DNA of 7,010 nt from Oscillospiraceae bacterium (GTDB lineage Bacteria; Bacillota; Clostridia; Oscillospirales; Oscillospiraceae): assembly GCA_031280855.1 (NCBI GenBank), contig JAITGH010000023.1, positions 1 through 7,010 of the forward strand, in the 5' to 3' direction. The stretch's first letter is position 1; every line of letters starts with the position of its first letter. Positions 1-7,010 of the stretch are shown piece by piece. The position numbers and the translations under genes were made by a program. The notes beneath the pieces are model-generated. The model had not been told where the DNA came from and searched no databases. It saw only the letters and a list, made by a program, of their open reading frames with translations.

Positions 1-1102
1 CGTTCTCGAGGGTCTTGAGGCGAGCCAGCAGCTCGGCAAGCCTCGGGTCGTCTTTCGTAAGTCCCGGCGCGTACGACTTAATACGCTCGAGAATGCCGTT
101 GCGCCCCGCGACTTCGCTCATCGGGAATCGGCGCGAGTTCCCGACGATTTCGGGATCGACGTGCTCGAAGCTGACGCTGTTTTTAAGTACGCCGTCGATG
201 TGCATCCCGCCCTTGTGAGCGAACGCGCCGGTTCCGACGTATGGCTTGTTTGACGGCAGTATGATGTTGGCGATCTCCGCAATCTTGCCGGAAACCGCGC
301 ACAGCCTTGCGATGTCGCCGTCGGGGTCGAGGTTCATCTTCAGCTTGAGCGACGGCAGTATCGTGCTTAAGTCCGCGTTACCGCAGCGTTCGCCGATCCC
401 GATTAGCGTGCCTTGAACGTGCGTAACCCCGGCCTCGACCGCCAGCAGGCTATTTGCCGCCGCGCTGCCCGTATCGTTGTGAGCATGGATGCCAAGCGCA
501 AACGTCGGGAACCTTAGCGCAACACTGCGTACGACCTCATAGACTCGAAGCGGAAGCGTGCCGCCGTTCGTATCGCACAGTACCAGAGTATCCGCACCCG
601 CTTCAGAGGCGGCTTGAAGCACTGCAAGCGCGTAGTCGGGGTCGGACGCGTATCCGTCGAAGAAGTGCTCCGCGTCGAAGATTACCTCGCGCCCGTGTGA
701 CTTCAGGAACCGCACCGAGTCTGCAATCATGCGAAGATTCTCATCAAGCGTCGCGCCGATAATCTCGTGAACGTGCAAGTCCCAGCTCTTCCCGAAGATT
801 GCGACAGACGGCGTATTCGCGGACAGCAGTGTTGCAAGTGTTTGGTCGTCTTCTGCTCTCATGTCTTTGCGGCACGTCGAGCCGAACGCGGTAAGCCTCG
901 ACCGCCGCAGCGTAAGCTCGGACGCTCTCGCGAAGAACTCCAGATCCTTCGGGTTCGACGCGGGGTTACCCGCCTCGATGTACCCGACTCCGAAATCGTC
1001 CAGCGCCTGAGCGATCGCGAGCTTATCGTTGACCGAGAACGCGACGTCGACGCCTTGCGCTCCGTCGCGGAGCGTCGAGTCAAATATCGCTATATGTTTC
1101 AT
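1..1102 (-). CDS. cimA: (R)-citramalate synthase, 5' part (runs off the left edge)
   Basis: Condenses pyruvate and acetyl-CoA to citramalate, the entry step of the threonine-independent isoleucine pathway; cytosolic. The reading frame is open from ATG at 1102 to the window edge, giving 367 residues without a stop. The family is usually somewhat over 500 residues, so the end of the linker and the C-terminal LeuA-type regulatory domain are missing here. DRE-TIM metallolyase motifs: LRDGAQ 11-16, IEAG 42-45, HAHNDTG 206-212 (metal-binding histidines) and GIGERCGN 235-242. Motifs that separate CimA from LeuA and homocitrate synthase: GKSWDLHV 104-111, DAEHFFDGY 143-151, CDTNGG 176-181 and HKGGMHIDGV 296-305. 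The start is bounded by an in-frame TGA four codons upstream. It lies 22 bp after leuA, in the same operon. The Shine-Dalgarno is weak (TGAAG about 10 nt before ATG) and the spacer is AT-rich. Isopropylmalate synthase is the alternative, but these motifs and the true LeuA next door argue against it. Confidence 0.93.
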   Translation of the reverse strand, partial: MKHIAIFDSTLRDGAQGVDVAFSVNDKLAIAQALDDFGVGYIEAGNPASNPKDLEFFARASELTLRRSRLTAFGSTCRKDMRAEDDQTLATLLSANTPSVAIFGKSWDLHVHEIIGATLDENLRMIADSVRFLKSHGREVIFDAEHFFDGYASDPDYALAVLQAASEAGADTLVLCDTNGGTLPLRVYEVVRSVALRFPTFALGIHAHNDTGSAAANSLLAVEAGVTHVQGTLIGIGERCGNADLSTILPSLKLKMNLDPDGDIARLCAVSGKIAEIANIILPSNKPYVGTGAFAHKGGMHIDGVLKNSVSFEHVDPEIVGNSRRFPMSEVAGRNGILERIKSYAPGLTKDDPRLAELLARLKTLEN

Positions 1103-1124
1103 ATTATCAATACTTCATTCTATA

Positions 1125-2624
1125 TCATGCAAGCAGCTTATTCACCGCGTTGAGATACGCGAGGATGCTTGACTCTATGACATCGGTACTGAGACCGCGG
1201 CCGGTCGTAACGCGGTCGCCGTTGCGAAGCTTAACGACGACCTCGCCGAGCGCGTCCATACCGTCGGACGTGGAGTGTATCGTGTAGTGCTCCAGGATTG
1301 AGTTCGCGACACCTGTGATTTTGTCGATCGCCTTGTATGCCGCGTCGATGGGGCCGTCGCCGAGCGAGACCTCCTCAACGAGCTCGCCGCCGCGTTCGAG
1401 ACTTACCGCGCACGACGCTCGAGTGCCGATCCCGGTGGTCATTGCGAACGTCTTAAGCTCGTACAGGTTCTCAACGTACATGCGATTGTTGACGATAGCC
1501 TCAAGGTCGCCGTCGGTTAGTTCCTTCTTGCGGTCGGCGAGTTCCTTGAACTTCGCGAAGAACGCGTCTAAGTCCTCCTTGGGGAAGCGGTAGCCGAGCT
1601 CCGCAAGGCGATTCTCAAACGCGTGCCGCCCGGAATGCTTGCCAAGCACCATGGAGTTCGAGGGTATGCCGATCGATTCAGGAGTCATGATCTCATACGT
1701 GCTCTTCTCCGCAAGAACGCCATGCTGGTGGATTCCGCTTTCATGAGCAAACGCATTCTTTCCGACAATCGCCTTGTTATTCGGTATGCTTTGTCCGATT
1801 ATGTTAGACAGCAGTCGGCTGGTATGGTAGATCTGTGTCGTGTCGATTCGAGTCTCCGCCTGATAGAAGTCGCGCCGCGTGCGCAGAGCCATAACGATCT
1901 CCTCAAGCGAGGCGTTACCGGCGCGCTCCCCGATGCCGTTGACGGTGCACTCGACTTGACCGGCTCCGGCGGCGACTCCGGCAAGCGAGTTCGCGACAGC
2001 CATGCCGAGGTCGTCGTGGCAATGCAGCGAGATCGTCGCACGGTCGATGTTGTCGACGCGCTCCATAATGAACGCGATAAGAGCGGACATCTCCGCCGGG
2101 GTAGTGTAGCCGACGGTGTCGGGAATGTTGACGGTAGTCGCGCCTGCGGCTATCGCGGCACGTATGACGCGGGCGAGAAACTCGCGATCGCTGCGGGTCG
2201 CGTCCTCGGCGGAGAACTCGACATCGGAGCAAAGCCTCTTCGCGTACGCGGTCGCCGCTGAAGCGCGTTCCAGCACTTCTTCCGGGGTCATGCGCAGTTT
2301 GTATTGCATGTGCACCGCCGAAGTCGCGAGGAACAGGTGGATTCGCGGAGATACCGCGCCCTTGACCGCGTTGTACGCGGTGTCAATGTCGCTTTCCGTC
2401 GCTCGCGACAGCGATGCCACCGTGCAATTCTTTAGCGTGTCCGCGACAGTCTTCACCGATTCAAAGTCACCCGGAGAGCTTACCGCGAACCCGGCTTCGA
2501 TAACGTCAACGCCCAGTGTCTCCAGTTGTCGGGCGATCTCGATCTTCTCGTTCAGGTTCATGCTGCATCCCGGGGATTGCTCGCCGTCACGCAGTGTCGT
2601 GTCGAATATTTTGACTTGACGCAT
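1125..2624 (-). CDS. leuA: 2-isopropylmalate synthase
   Basis: Catalyses the first committed step of leucine synthesis: 2-ketoisovalerate plus acetyl-CoA gives 2-isopropylmalate. The protein is 499 residues, close to the usual bacterial length of about 510-520. The N-terminal TIM barrel shows DTTLRDGEQSPG (8-19, catalytic Arg12 and metal Asp13), IEAGF 42-46, HCHDDLG 201-207 (metal ligands His201 and His203), NGIGERAGNA 229-238 (metal Asn237) and HESGIHQHG 294-302, typical of LeuA. A linker follows, then the C-terminal LeuA allosteric domain (about 385-499) with GDGPIDA 422-428, so leucine feedback inhibition is likely retained. The ATG has a good Shine-Dalgarno (CGAGG, 7 nt upstream) and gives the canonical MRQVKIFDTTLRDG N-terminus. 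It ends in TGA. It lies 33 bp after ilvD and 22 bp before its paralogue cimA. Its substrate is the product of IlvD, encoded just upstream. The partners LeuC, LeuD and LeuB are not in the window. Confidence 0.97.
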   Translation of the reverse strand: MRQVKIFDTTLRDGEQSPGCSMNLNEKIEIARQLETLGVDVIEAGFAVSSPGDFESVKTVADTLKNCTVASLSRATESDIDTAYNAVKGAVSPRIHLFLATSAVHMQYKLRMTPEEVLERASAATAYAKRLCSDVEFSAEDATRSDREFLARVIRAAIAAGATTVNIPDTVGYTTPAEMSALIAFIMERVDNIDRATISLHCHDDLGMAVANSLAGVAAGAGQVECTVNGIGERAGNASLEEIVMALRTRRDFYQAETRIDTTQIYHTSRLLSNIIGQSIPNNKAIVGKNAFAHESGIHQHGVLAEKSTYEIMTPESIGIPSNSMVLGKHSGRHAFENRLAELGYRFPKEDLDAFFAKFKELADRKKELTDGDLEAIVNNRMYVENLYELKTFAMTTGIGTRASCAVSLERGGELVEEVSLGDGPIDAAYKAIDKITGVANSILEHYTIHSTSDGMDALGEVVVKLRNGDRVTTGRGLSTDVIESSILAYLNAVNKLLA

Positions 2625-2631
2625 TTTGTAA

Positions 2632-2636
2632 CCTCG
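2632..2636 (-). promoter_or_regulatory. leuA Shine-Dalgarno site
   Basis: CGAGG on the coding strand, 7 nt before the leuA ATG, in the 33-bp ilvD-leuA spacer. It fixes the start that gives the canonical MRQVKIFDTTLRDG N-terminus. The site lies inside a 15-bp stretch that also occurs within ilvN (5739-5753). Confidence 0.7.
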
Positions 2637-2657
2637 TTTTCTATGTTCATAAGGGTG

Positions 2658-4301
2658 CTAGGATTCCACAACCGCACCTCGAGACGCGGAGCTTACGCTC
2701 TTAGCATAACGCCTGAGGTAACCGTTGAGCCGCCGGGTTCTCGGCGCGAGTTCGGCTTTTCGAGCGTCAAGTTCAGCGTCGGATAGCTCGACATTCAAGG
2801 CGTAGGCGTTAATGTCGATGGTTATGATGTCGCCGTCGCGCAGGAGCGCGATTGCGCCTCCGGCTTCCGCCTCCGGTGAGACGTGCCCGATTGCCGCGCC
2901 ACGAGTCGCGCCGGAGAATCGGCCGTCCGTAATCAGCGCGACGCTGCGGTCAAGCCCCATGCCGGCAATCGCGGAGGTCGGGTTTAGCATCTCGCGCATT
3001 CCGGGACCTCCGGCGGGACCCTCATAGCGGATTACCACGACGTCGCCGGGTTTGATCTTTGAGTCGTAGATCGCGCGGATTGCGGATTCCTCGTTATCGA
3101 ACACCCGTGCGGGGCCGGAGTGCCGCAGCATCTCGGGCGCGACCGCGCTGCGCTTCACTACCGCGCCCTCCGGCGCGATGTTCCCGAACAGTACCGCCAG
3201 TCCGCCGGTAGCGGAGTACGGAGACTCGACAGAGCGGATCACCTCGCCGGAGCGTGAGTAACGCTTCGCGGCTTCGGCGAACGTTACGCCTGCAACGGTC
3301 ATCGCGCCGCCGTCGAACTTGCCTGCGTTAAGCAGCTCTGCAATTACCGCGTACACTCCGCCGGACGCGTCGAGATCCTGCATATGGTGCGATCCTGCCG
3401 GGGCGAGTCTGCACAGATTCGGCGTAGTCTCGCTGACCTCGTTGAACATGCGCAGATCGAGCTTGACGTCCGCCGCATCGGCGATTGCCAGCAGGTGAAG
3501 CACGGAGTTCGTCGAGCAGCCGAGTGCCATGTCAACGCGCAGCGCGTTGCGGAACGCGGCGGCGGTCATGACGTCGCGGGCGCGAACTCCGCGCTCCGTA
3601 AGCGTCATGATTTGCTCGCCCGCACGCTTCGCGAGCCGCAGTCGTGAGGCGTAGACCGCCGGAATCGTGCCGTTGCCCGGTAACGCGATACCGATCGCCT
3701 CGCACAGGCAGTTCATCGAGTTTGCGGTGAACATCCCGGAGCAACTGCCGCAGCCGGGACATGCGCGATCCTCAAGCTCGTGGAGCTGCGCGTCGGAGAC
3801 CGTCTCGGCGGCGCGGCCGCCTACGCCCTCGAAGACGGAGTTCAAGTCCAGCCCGTCAATTGACAGCATCGGACCGCCTGAGATGAAGATGCTCGGAAGA
3901 TTGCACCTTGCCGCCGCCATCAGCATCCCGGGTACGACCTTATCGCAGTTCGGGATGAATACCAGCCCGTCGAACGCGTGGGCGCGCACCATGCTTTCCA
4001 CGCTGTCCGCGATCAGCTCTCGTGAGGGCAGCGAGTACCGCATCCCGTCGTGCCCCATGGCGATTCCGTCGCAGATCGCGATCGTATTGAACTCCAGCGG
4101 AGTGCCTCCGGCGGCGAGTACTCCGTCCTTGACGGCTCTGGCAACCGTTTGAAGGTGCGCGTGACCCGGCACGACCTCATTGTACGAGTTCACAACGCCG
4201 ATCAAAGGCTTCGCGATTTGGGAGTCCGTGAGCCCCATCGCCTTAAGCAATGCGCGTTTCGGCGCATTCTCGAATCCCAAGTAAACGTTAGCGTTTGCCA
4301 T
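2658..4301 (-). CDS. ilvD: Dihydroxy-acid dehydratase
   Basis: Iron-sulfur dehydratase that converts 2,3-dihydroxyisovalerate and 2,3-dihydroxy-3-methylvalerate to the 2-ketoacid precursors of valine/leucine and isoleucine. The protein is 547 residues, a normal length for the shorter bacterial IlvD form. Family motifs are in order: SYNEVVPGH 39-47, [20 protein letters not shown] 78-97, PNCDK 117-121 (cluster Cys119 and the Lys121 expected to be carbamylated and bind Mg), [17 protein letters not shown] 181-197 (cluster cysteine region), [10 protein letters not shown] 261-270, [12 protein letters not shown] 427-438 and [10 protein letters not shown] 459-468 (catalytic Ser463 by family analogy). 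At 38-41 it has NSYN, where plant and cyanobacterial [2Fe-2S] enzymes carry a PCN cysteine motif, so it resembles the E. coli/Bacillus type. Its ATG directly abuts the ilvC TAG (TAGATG), and a GGTGG site inside the ilvC end can serve as Shine-Dalgarno, so translational coupling with ilvC is likely. It ends in TAG. Confidence 0.97.
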   Translation of the reverse strand: MANANVYLGFENAPKRALLKAMGLTDSQIAKPLIGVVNSYNEVVPGHAHLQTVARAVKDGVLAAGGTPLEFNTIAICDGIAMGHDGMRYSLPSRELIADSVESMVRAHAFDGLVFIPNCDKVVPGMLMAAARCNLPSIFISGGPMLSIDGLDLNSVFEGVGGRAAETVSDAQLHELEDRACPGCGSCSGMFTANSMNCLCEAIGIALPGNGTIPAVYASRLRLAKRAGEQIMTLTERGVRARDVMTAAAFRNALRVDMALGCSTNSVLHLLAIADAADVKLDLRMFNEVSETTPNLCRLAPAGSHHMQDLDASGGVYAVIAELLNAGKFDGGAMTVAGVTFAEAAKRYSRSGEVIRSVESPYSATGGLAVLFGNIAPEGAVVKRSAVAPEMLRHSGPARVFDNEESAIRAIYDSKIKPGDVVVIRYEGPAGGPGMREMLNPTSAIAGMGLDRSVALITDGRFSGATRGAAIGHVSPEAEAGGAIALLRDGDIITIDINAYALNVELSDAELDARKAELAPRTRRLNGYLRRYAKSVSSASRGAVVES

Positions 4302-5305
<1,004 letters not shown>

Positions 5306-5338
5306 ATATGTGTTAGTAGAATTTGGTGAATGCGGGAA

Positions 5339-5830
5339 TCAGCCGACGTAACTGCCCTTGGAAAGCGCGATTGCTCCGCTGCGGCAGGTCTCTAGGATAC
5401 CGAACGATCGAGCAGTCTCGATGAATGCGTCAATCTCTTCCGATGGCGCGGTGATCTCTGCCGTGATGAAGTCAGAGCCAAAGTCGCGAACCTTACCGCC
5501 ATATCGATTGATCAGCGCGTTGATTGCGGAGTTGCCCTCGCCGTTGACTTTCAGCTTGATCAGCAGATGCTCTGCGGAGACTGCGTCGGCGTCGCAGAAC
5601 TGCGTGACGCGCTTCACGTCCTCAAGCTTCTCGAGCTGGCGTACGACTTGCTCCCGCATGTAGTCGTCGCCTGTGCAGACGATGGTGATGCGCGATAGCG
5701 CGGGGTTCTCCGTCTCGCCGACTGCGAGGCTGTCGATGTTGTAACCTCGTTTTGAGAATAGCGCGGTGACTCTGTTCAGGACACCGTAGTGATTGTTGAC
5801 CGTCACGCCGACGGTGAACTTGCGTATCAT
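5339..5830 (-). CDS. ilvN: Acetolactate synthase small (regulatory) subunit
   Basis: Regulatory partner of IlvB; activates the catalytic subunit and gives valine feedback control. The protein is 163 residues, the usual length for the IlvH/IlvN family. An N-terminal ACT domain (about 4-77) contains NNHYGVLNRVTALFSKRGYN 12-31. Asn13, Gly16 and Asn31 align with E. coli IlvH Asn11, Gly14 and Asn29, the valine site, so valine sensitivity is likely. The C-terminal ALS small-subunit domain follows (about 84-158), with GKVRDFGSDFITAEITA at 112-128. The ATG is preceded by AAAGGAG 9 nt upstream, and an in-frame TGA seven codons upstream rules out a longer start. It is separated from its partner ilvB by 132 bp, unusually far for this pair, because a small inverted-repeat element sits between them. 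The element leaves the coding region and Shine-Dalgarno untouched. The gene ends in TGA, 47 bp before ilvC. Confidence 0.97.
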   Translation of the reverse strand: MIRKFTVGVTVNNHYGVLNRVTALFSKRGYNIDSLAVGETENPALSRITIVCTGDDYMREQVVRQLEKLEDVKRVTQFCDADAVSAEHLLIKLKVNGEGNSAINALINRYGGKVRDFGSDFITAEITAPSEEIDAFIETARSFGILETCRSGAIALSKGSYVG

Positions 5831-5839
5831 ACGAACGGA

Positions 5840-5846
5840 CTCCTTT
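5840..5846 (-). promoter_or_regulatory. ilvN Shine-Dalgarno site
   Basis: AAAGGAG on the minus strand, 9 nt before the ilvN ATG. It lies immediately outside the 9-bp target duplication and the inverted-repeat element. In the mRNA it would begin right after the 3' foot of the element's hairpin, so it should stay single-stranded but close to the helix. Confidence 0.8.
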
Positions 5847-5855
5847 CGTCAGTTG
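5847..5855. repeat. 9-bp target-site duplication, ilvN-side copy
   Basis: CGTCAGTTG on the plus strand, identical to 5961-5969 and in the same orientation. It abuts the end of the inverted-repeat element exactly. An exact 9-bp direct repeat at precisely this spot is unlikely by chance and is the expected scar of a staggered-cut transposition. A 9-bp duplication is known in several insertion-sequence families, so it does not name the family. Confidence 0.8.
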
Positions 5856-5960
5856 GGTAATGTCATAAATGTTGTGCATTGATTCGTCTGCCTCCCTCAC
5901 TGTATACACGATACAGCGTCGGTCGTTATCCTCGCACTACAACACATTTATGACAATACC
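5856..5960. mobile_element. MITE-like non-autonomous element, 105 bp
   Basis: The termini form an imperfect inverted repeat. The left end, GGTAATGTCATAAATG (5856-5871), matches the complement of the right end (5945-5960) at 15 of 16 positions. After a 2-nt bulge on the right arm, a further TTGT (5872-5875) pairs with ACAA at 5939-5942. The central 63 bp have no coding capacity but hold a small hairpin. Exact 9-bp direct repeats flank the element. No transposase is present, so it could move only with one supplied in trans. The left seven bases, GGTAATG, together with the 9-bp duplication recall IS1-family ends, but that match is too short to assign a family. Alternatives are an unrelated intergenic palindromic repeat or a regulatory hairpin. 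The direct repeats, and the normal 18-bp spacer restored by removing the insert, favour transposition. The direction of insertion cannot be told. Confidence 0.75.
5900..5916. other. Internal hairpin of the MITE-like element
   Basis: CTGTATACACGATACAG: a perfect 6-bp inverted repeat (CTGTAT/ATACAG) around a 5-nt loop, in the middle of the element. In the ilv mRNA it could form a small stem inside the loop closed by the long terminal helix. No U-run follows on either strand, so it is not a convincing intrinsic terminator. Confidence 0.5.
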
Positions 5961-5969
5961 CGTCAGTTG
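5961..5969. repeat. 9-bp target-site duplication, ilvB-side copy
   Basis: CGTCAGTTG, a direct copy of 5847-5855. On the coding strand it reads CAACTGACG and contains the last ilvB sense codon (AAC) and the stop TGA. The insertion therefore hit the ilvB stop codon, but the duplication regenerated it and left the protein end unchanged. Confidence 0.8.
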
Positions 5970-7010
5970 AGGCGAATATCCTCGACGCCGCCGCCCGGCG
6001 GGATCATCGGCAGTACCTTCGTGTCGGGGTCGATTTCGCAATCCAGCACCATAGGCGAGTAGGGGAGAGCGCGGAGCGCGGACTCCAGTTCCGCGAGAGT
6101 GCGTACCCTCGCGCCGGTCGCTCCGAACGCCTCCGCGAGCTTCGCGAAATCGGTCTTACGGTTCAGCGTCGTCTGGGAGTATCGCTGCTCGTAGAAGATG
6201 CTCTGCCATTGCCGAACCATGCCGAGCACGCTGTTATTGAGTATGACCGTCACGATGGGAAGATTCTGGGATACGGCGGTCGCAAGCTCGTTCAAGTTCA
6301 TTCCGAAGCTGCCGTCGGAAGTGAAGTGTACCGTGCGCTTACGCCCGGAGGCGAGACACCCGCCGATCGCGGCTCCCAGCCCGAATCCCATCGCGCCGAG
6401 CCCTCCGGAGGTTAGCAGCGTGCGCGGCAGCTCGAACGGATAGTGTTGCGCAACCCACATCTGATGCTGTCCGACGTCCGTCGCGATGACTGCGTCACGC
6501 GGCACATTAGCGTGTACGGCTCTGATGATATTGCGCGGCGAGAACACGTCCGCAGGCTCCGGCGGAACCTCCGACTTCAGCGCGTCTACTTCTGCGAGCC
6601 ATTCCGGGCGCGGTTGAGGCTCCAGTTTCGCGGCAAGCGCGGCGAGTATCGCCTTAACGTCGCCGCGTAAGCTCAAGTCAGGGCGCACGTTCTTTCCGAG
6701 CTCCGCATGGTCGATGTCGATGTGGATGACGGAGCAGTTGCGCGTGTACTTCGCGACGCTGCCCGTAGCGCGGTCGGAGAACCGCACTCCCGCCGCGACG
6801 ATGAGATCAGCCTTCGATTGCGCTACCGTCGAGGCGTAACGGCCGTGCATACCGCTCATGCCAAGGTTCAGCGGATGGCTGTCCGGAACGGCGCCCAGCC
6901 CCATCATTGACAGCCCGATTGGTGCGGAGATCAGTTCCGCGAATCTTACGACCTCCGGCTCCGCGCCCGCCGCGATTATCCCGCCTCCGCAGTAGAGGTA
7001 CGGACGTTTC
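5963..7010 (-). CDS. ilvB: Acetolactate synthase large (catalytic) subunit, 3' part
   Basis: Thiamine-diphosphate enzyme that condenses two pyruvates to acetolactate, or pyruvate plus 2-ketobutyrate to acetohydroxybutyrate; it works with IlvN. The frame is open from the right edge to TGA at 5963-5965, giving 348 residues. By comparison with family members of about 560-580 residues, roughly the first 200-230 are missing, including the PYR domain with the catalytic Glu. Counting from the first complete codon, the central domain has LGMSGMHG 49-56, GVRFSDRATG 74-83 and HIDIDHAELGKN 96-107. The C-terminal ThDP domain has DVGQHQMWVAQHY 178-190, GGLGAMGFGLGAAIG 202-216, the metal/ThDP motif SDGSFGMN 231-238 leading to LNN 257-259, and GMVRQWQ 263-269. 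Trp268 matches E. coli AHAS II Trp464, which favours 2-ketobutyrate, so this looks like an anabolic AHAS rather than catabolic AlsS. The residue before DG is Ser where Gly is usual. It is first in the visible operon, 132 bp before ilvN. Confidence 0.97.
   Translation of the reverse strand, partial: KRPYLYCGGGIIAAGAEPEVVRFAELISAPIGLSMMGLGAVPDSHPLNLGMSGMHGRYASTVAQSKADLIVAAGVRFSDRATGSVAKYTRNCSVIHIDIDHAELGKNVRPDLSLRGDVKAILAALAAKLEPQPRPEWLAEVDALKSEVPPEPADVFSPRNIIRAVHANVPRDAVIATDVGQHQMWVAQHYPFELPRTLLTSGGLGAMGFGLGAAIGGCLASGRKRTVHFTSDGSFGMNLNELATAVSQNLPIVTVILNNSVLGMVRQWQSIFYEQRYSQTTLNRKTDFAKLAEAFGATGARVRTLAELESALRALPYSPMVLDCEIDPDTKVLPMIPPGGGVEDIRLN

Noticed and set aside
767..1153. Plus-strand open frame opposite the cimA start and leuA end
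   Set aside because: It is a shadow of cimA, which reads as a clear citramalate synthase on the minus strand across the same bases.
1623..2261. 212-residue plus-strand open frame opposite leuA
   Set aside because: It is antisense to a fully conserved leuA; GC-rich codon bias keeps opposite frames open. No recognisable domain.
1..2624. cimA and leuA as a recent tandem duplication
   Set aside because: They share only the family motifs; the proteins are strongly diverged and carry motifs of two separate, old subfamilies.
5622..5909. Minus-strand reading frame with a GTG start inside the MITE-like element, running into ilvN in another frame
   Set aside because: It overlaps most of the start of ilvN out of frame, has low-complexity Arg-rich translation, and no family features. 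It is a by-product of the insertion.
5876..5938. Promoter for ilvN carried by the MITE-like element
   Set aside because: TTGTCA in the right end and TATACA in the centre resemble -35 and -10 boxes, but they are not at a usable spacing from each other and each lacks a partner. Not supported without transcript-start data.
5855..5961. Intrinsic terminator or attenuator between ilvB and ilvN
   Set aside because: The arms are far apart (63-nt loop), AT-rich, and not followed by a U-run. The exact flanking direct repeats fit a mobile element better.

Overview
The window holds one continuous minus-strand operon for branched-chain amino acid biosynthesis. In transcription order (right to left) it reads ilvB (3' part) - ilvN - ilvC - ilvD - leuA - cimA (5' part). 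Every gene is recognisable from family motifs. All spacers are short (0 to 47 bp) except the 132 bp between ilvB and ilvN. The operon's promoter and any leader or attenuator lie beyond the right edge, and the rest of cimA lies beyond the left edge. No RNA gene, CRISPR array or plus-strand gene is visible.

The organism is a bacterium with a GC-rich genome. Strong AGGAG/GAGG Shine-Dalgarno sites, a class I ketol-acid reductoisomerase with a short GLYEGSKS cofactor loop, and a pyruvate-based isoleucine route (CimA beside LeuA) would fit an anaerobic Bacillota/Clostridia-like lineage. This is a low-confidence inference, since no phylogenetic marker is present.

The genes form a logical unit. CimA condenses pyruvate with acetyl-CoA to citramalate, which LeuCD/LeuB-type enzymes (not in the window) convert to 2-ketobutyrate. 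IlvBN (catalytic plus regulatory subunits of acetohydroxyacid synthase), IlvC and IlvD then take pyruvate/2-ketobutyrate to the 2-ketoacids of valine and isoleucine. LeuA diverts 2-ketoisovalerate to leucine. IlvN keeps residues matching the valine-binding site of E. coli IlvH, and LeuA keeps its C-terminal regulatory domain, so feedback control is probably intact.

The one non-routine structure is in the ilvB-ilvN spacer. A 105-bp segment (5856-5960) has imperfect terminal inverted repeats beginning GGTAATGTCATAAATG and is flanked exactly by a 9-bp direct repeat, CGTCAGTTG (5847-5855 and 5961-5969). This is the signature of a MITE-like non-autonomous mobile element with its target-site duplication. 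The duplicated target spans the ilvB stop codon, so ilvB is intact. Removing the element and one repeat copy in silico leaves an ordinary 18-bp ilvB-ilvN spacer with a well placed Shine-Dalgarno. On the mRNA the element would fold into a long hairpin between the genes for the catalytic and regulatory subunits.
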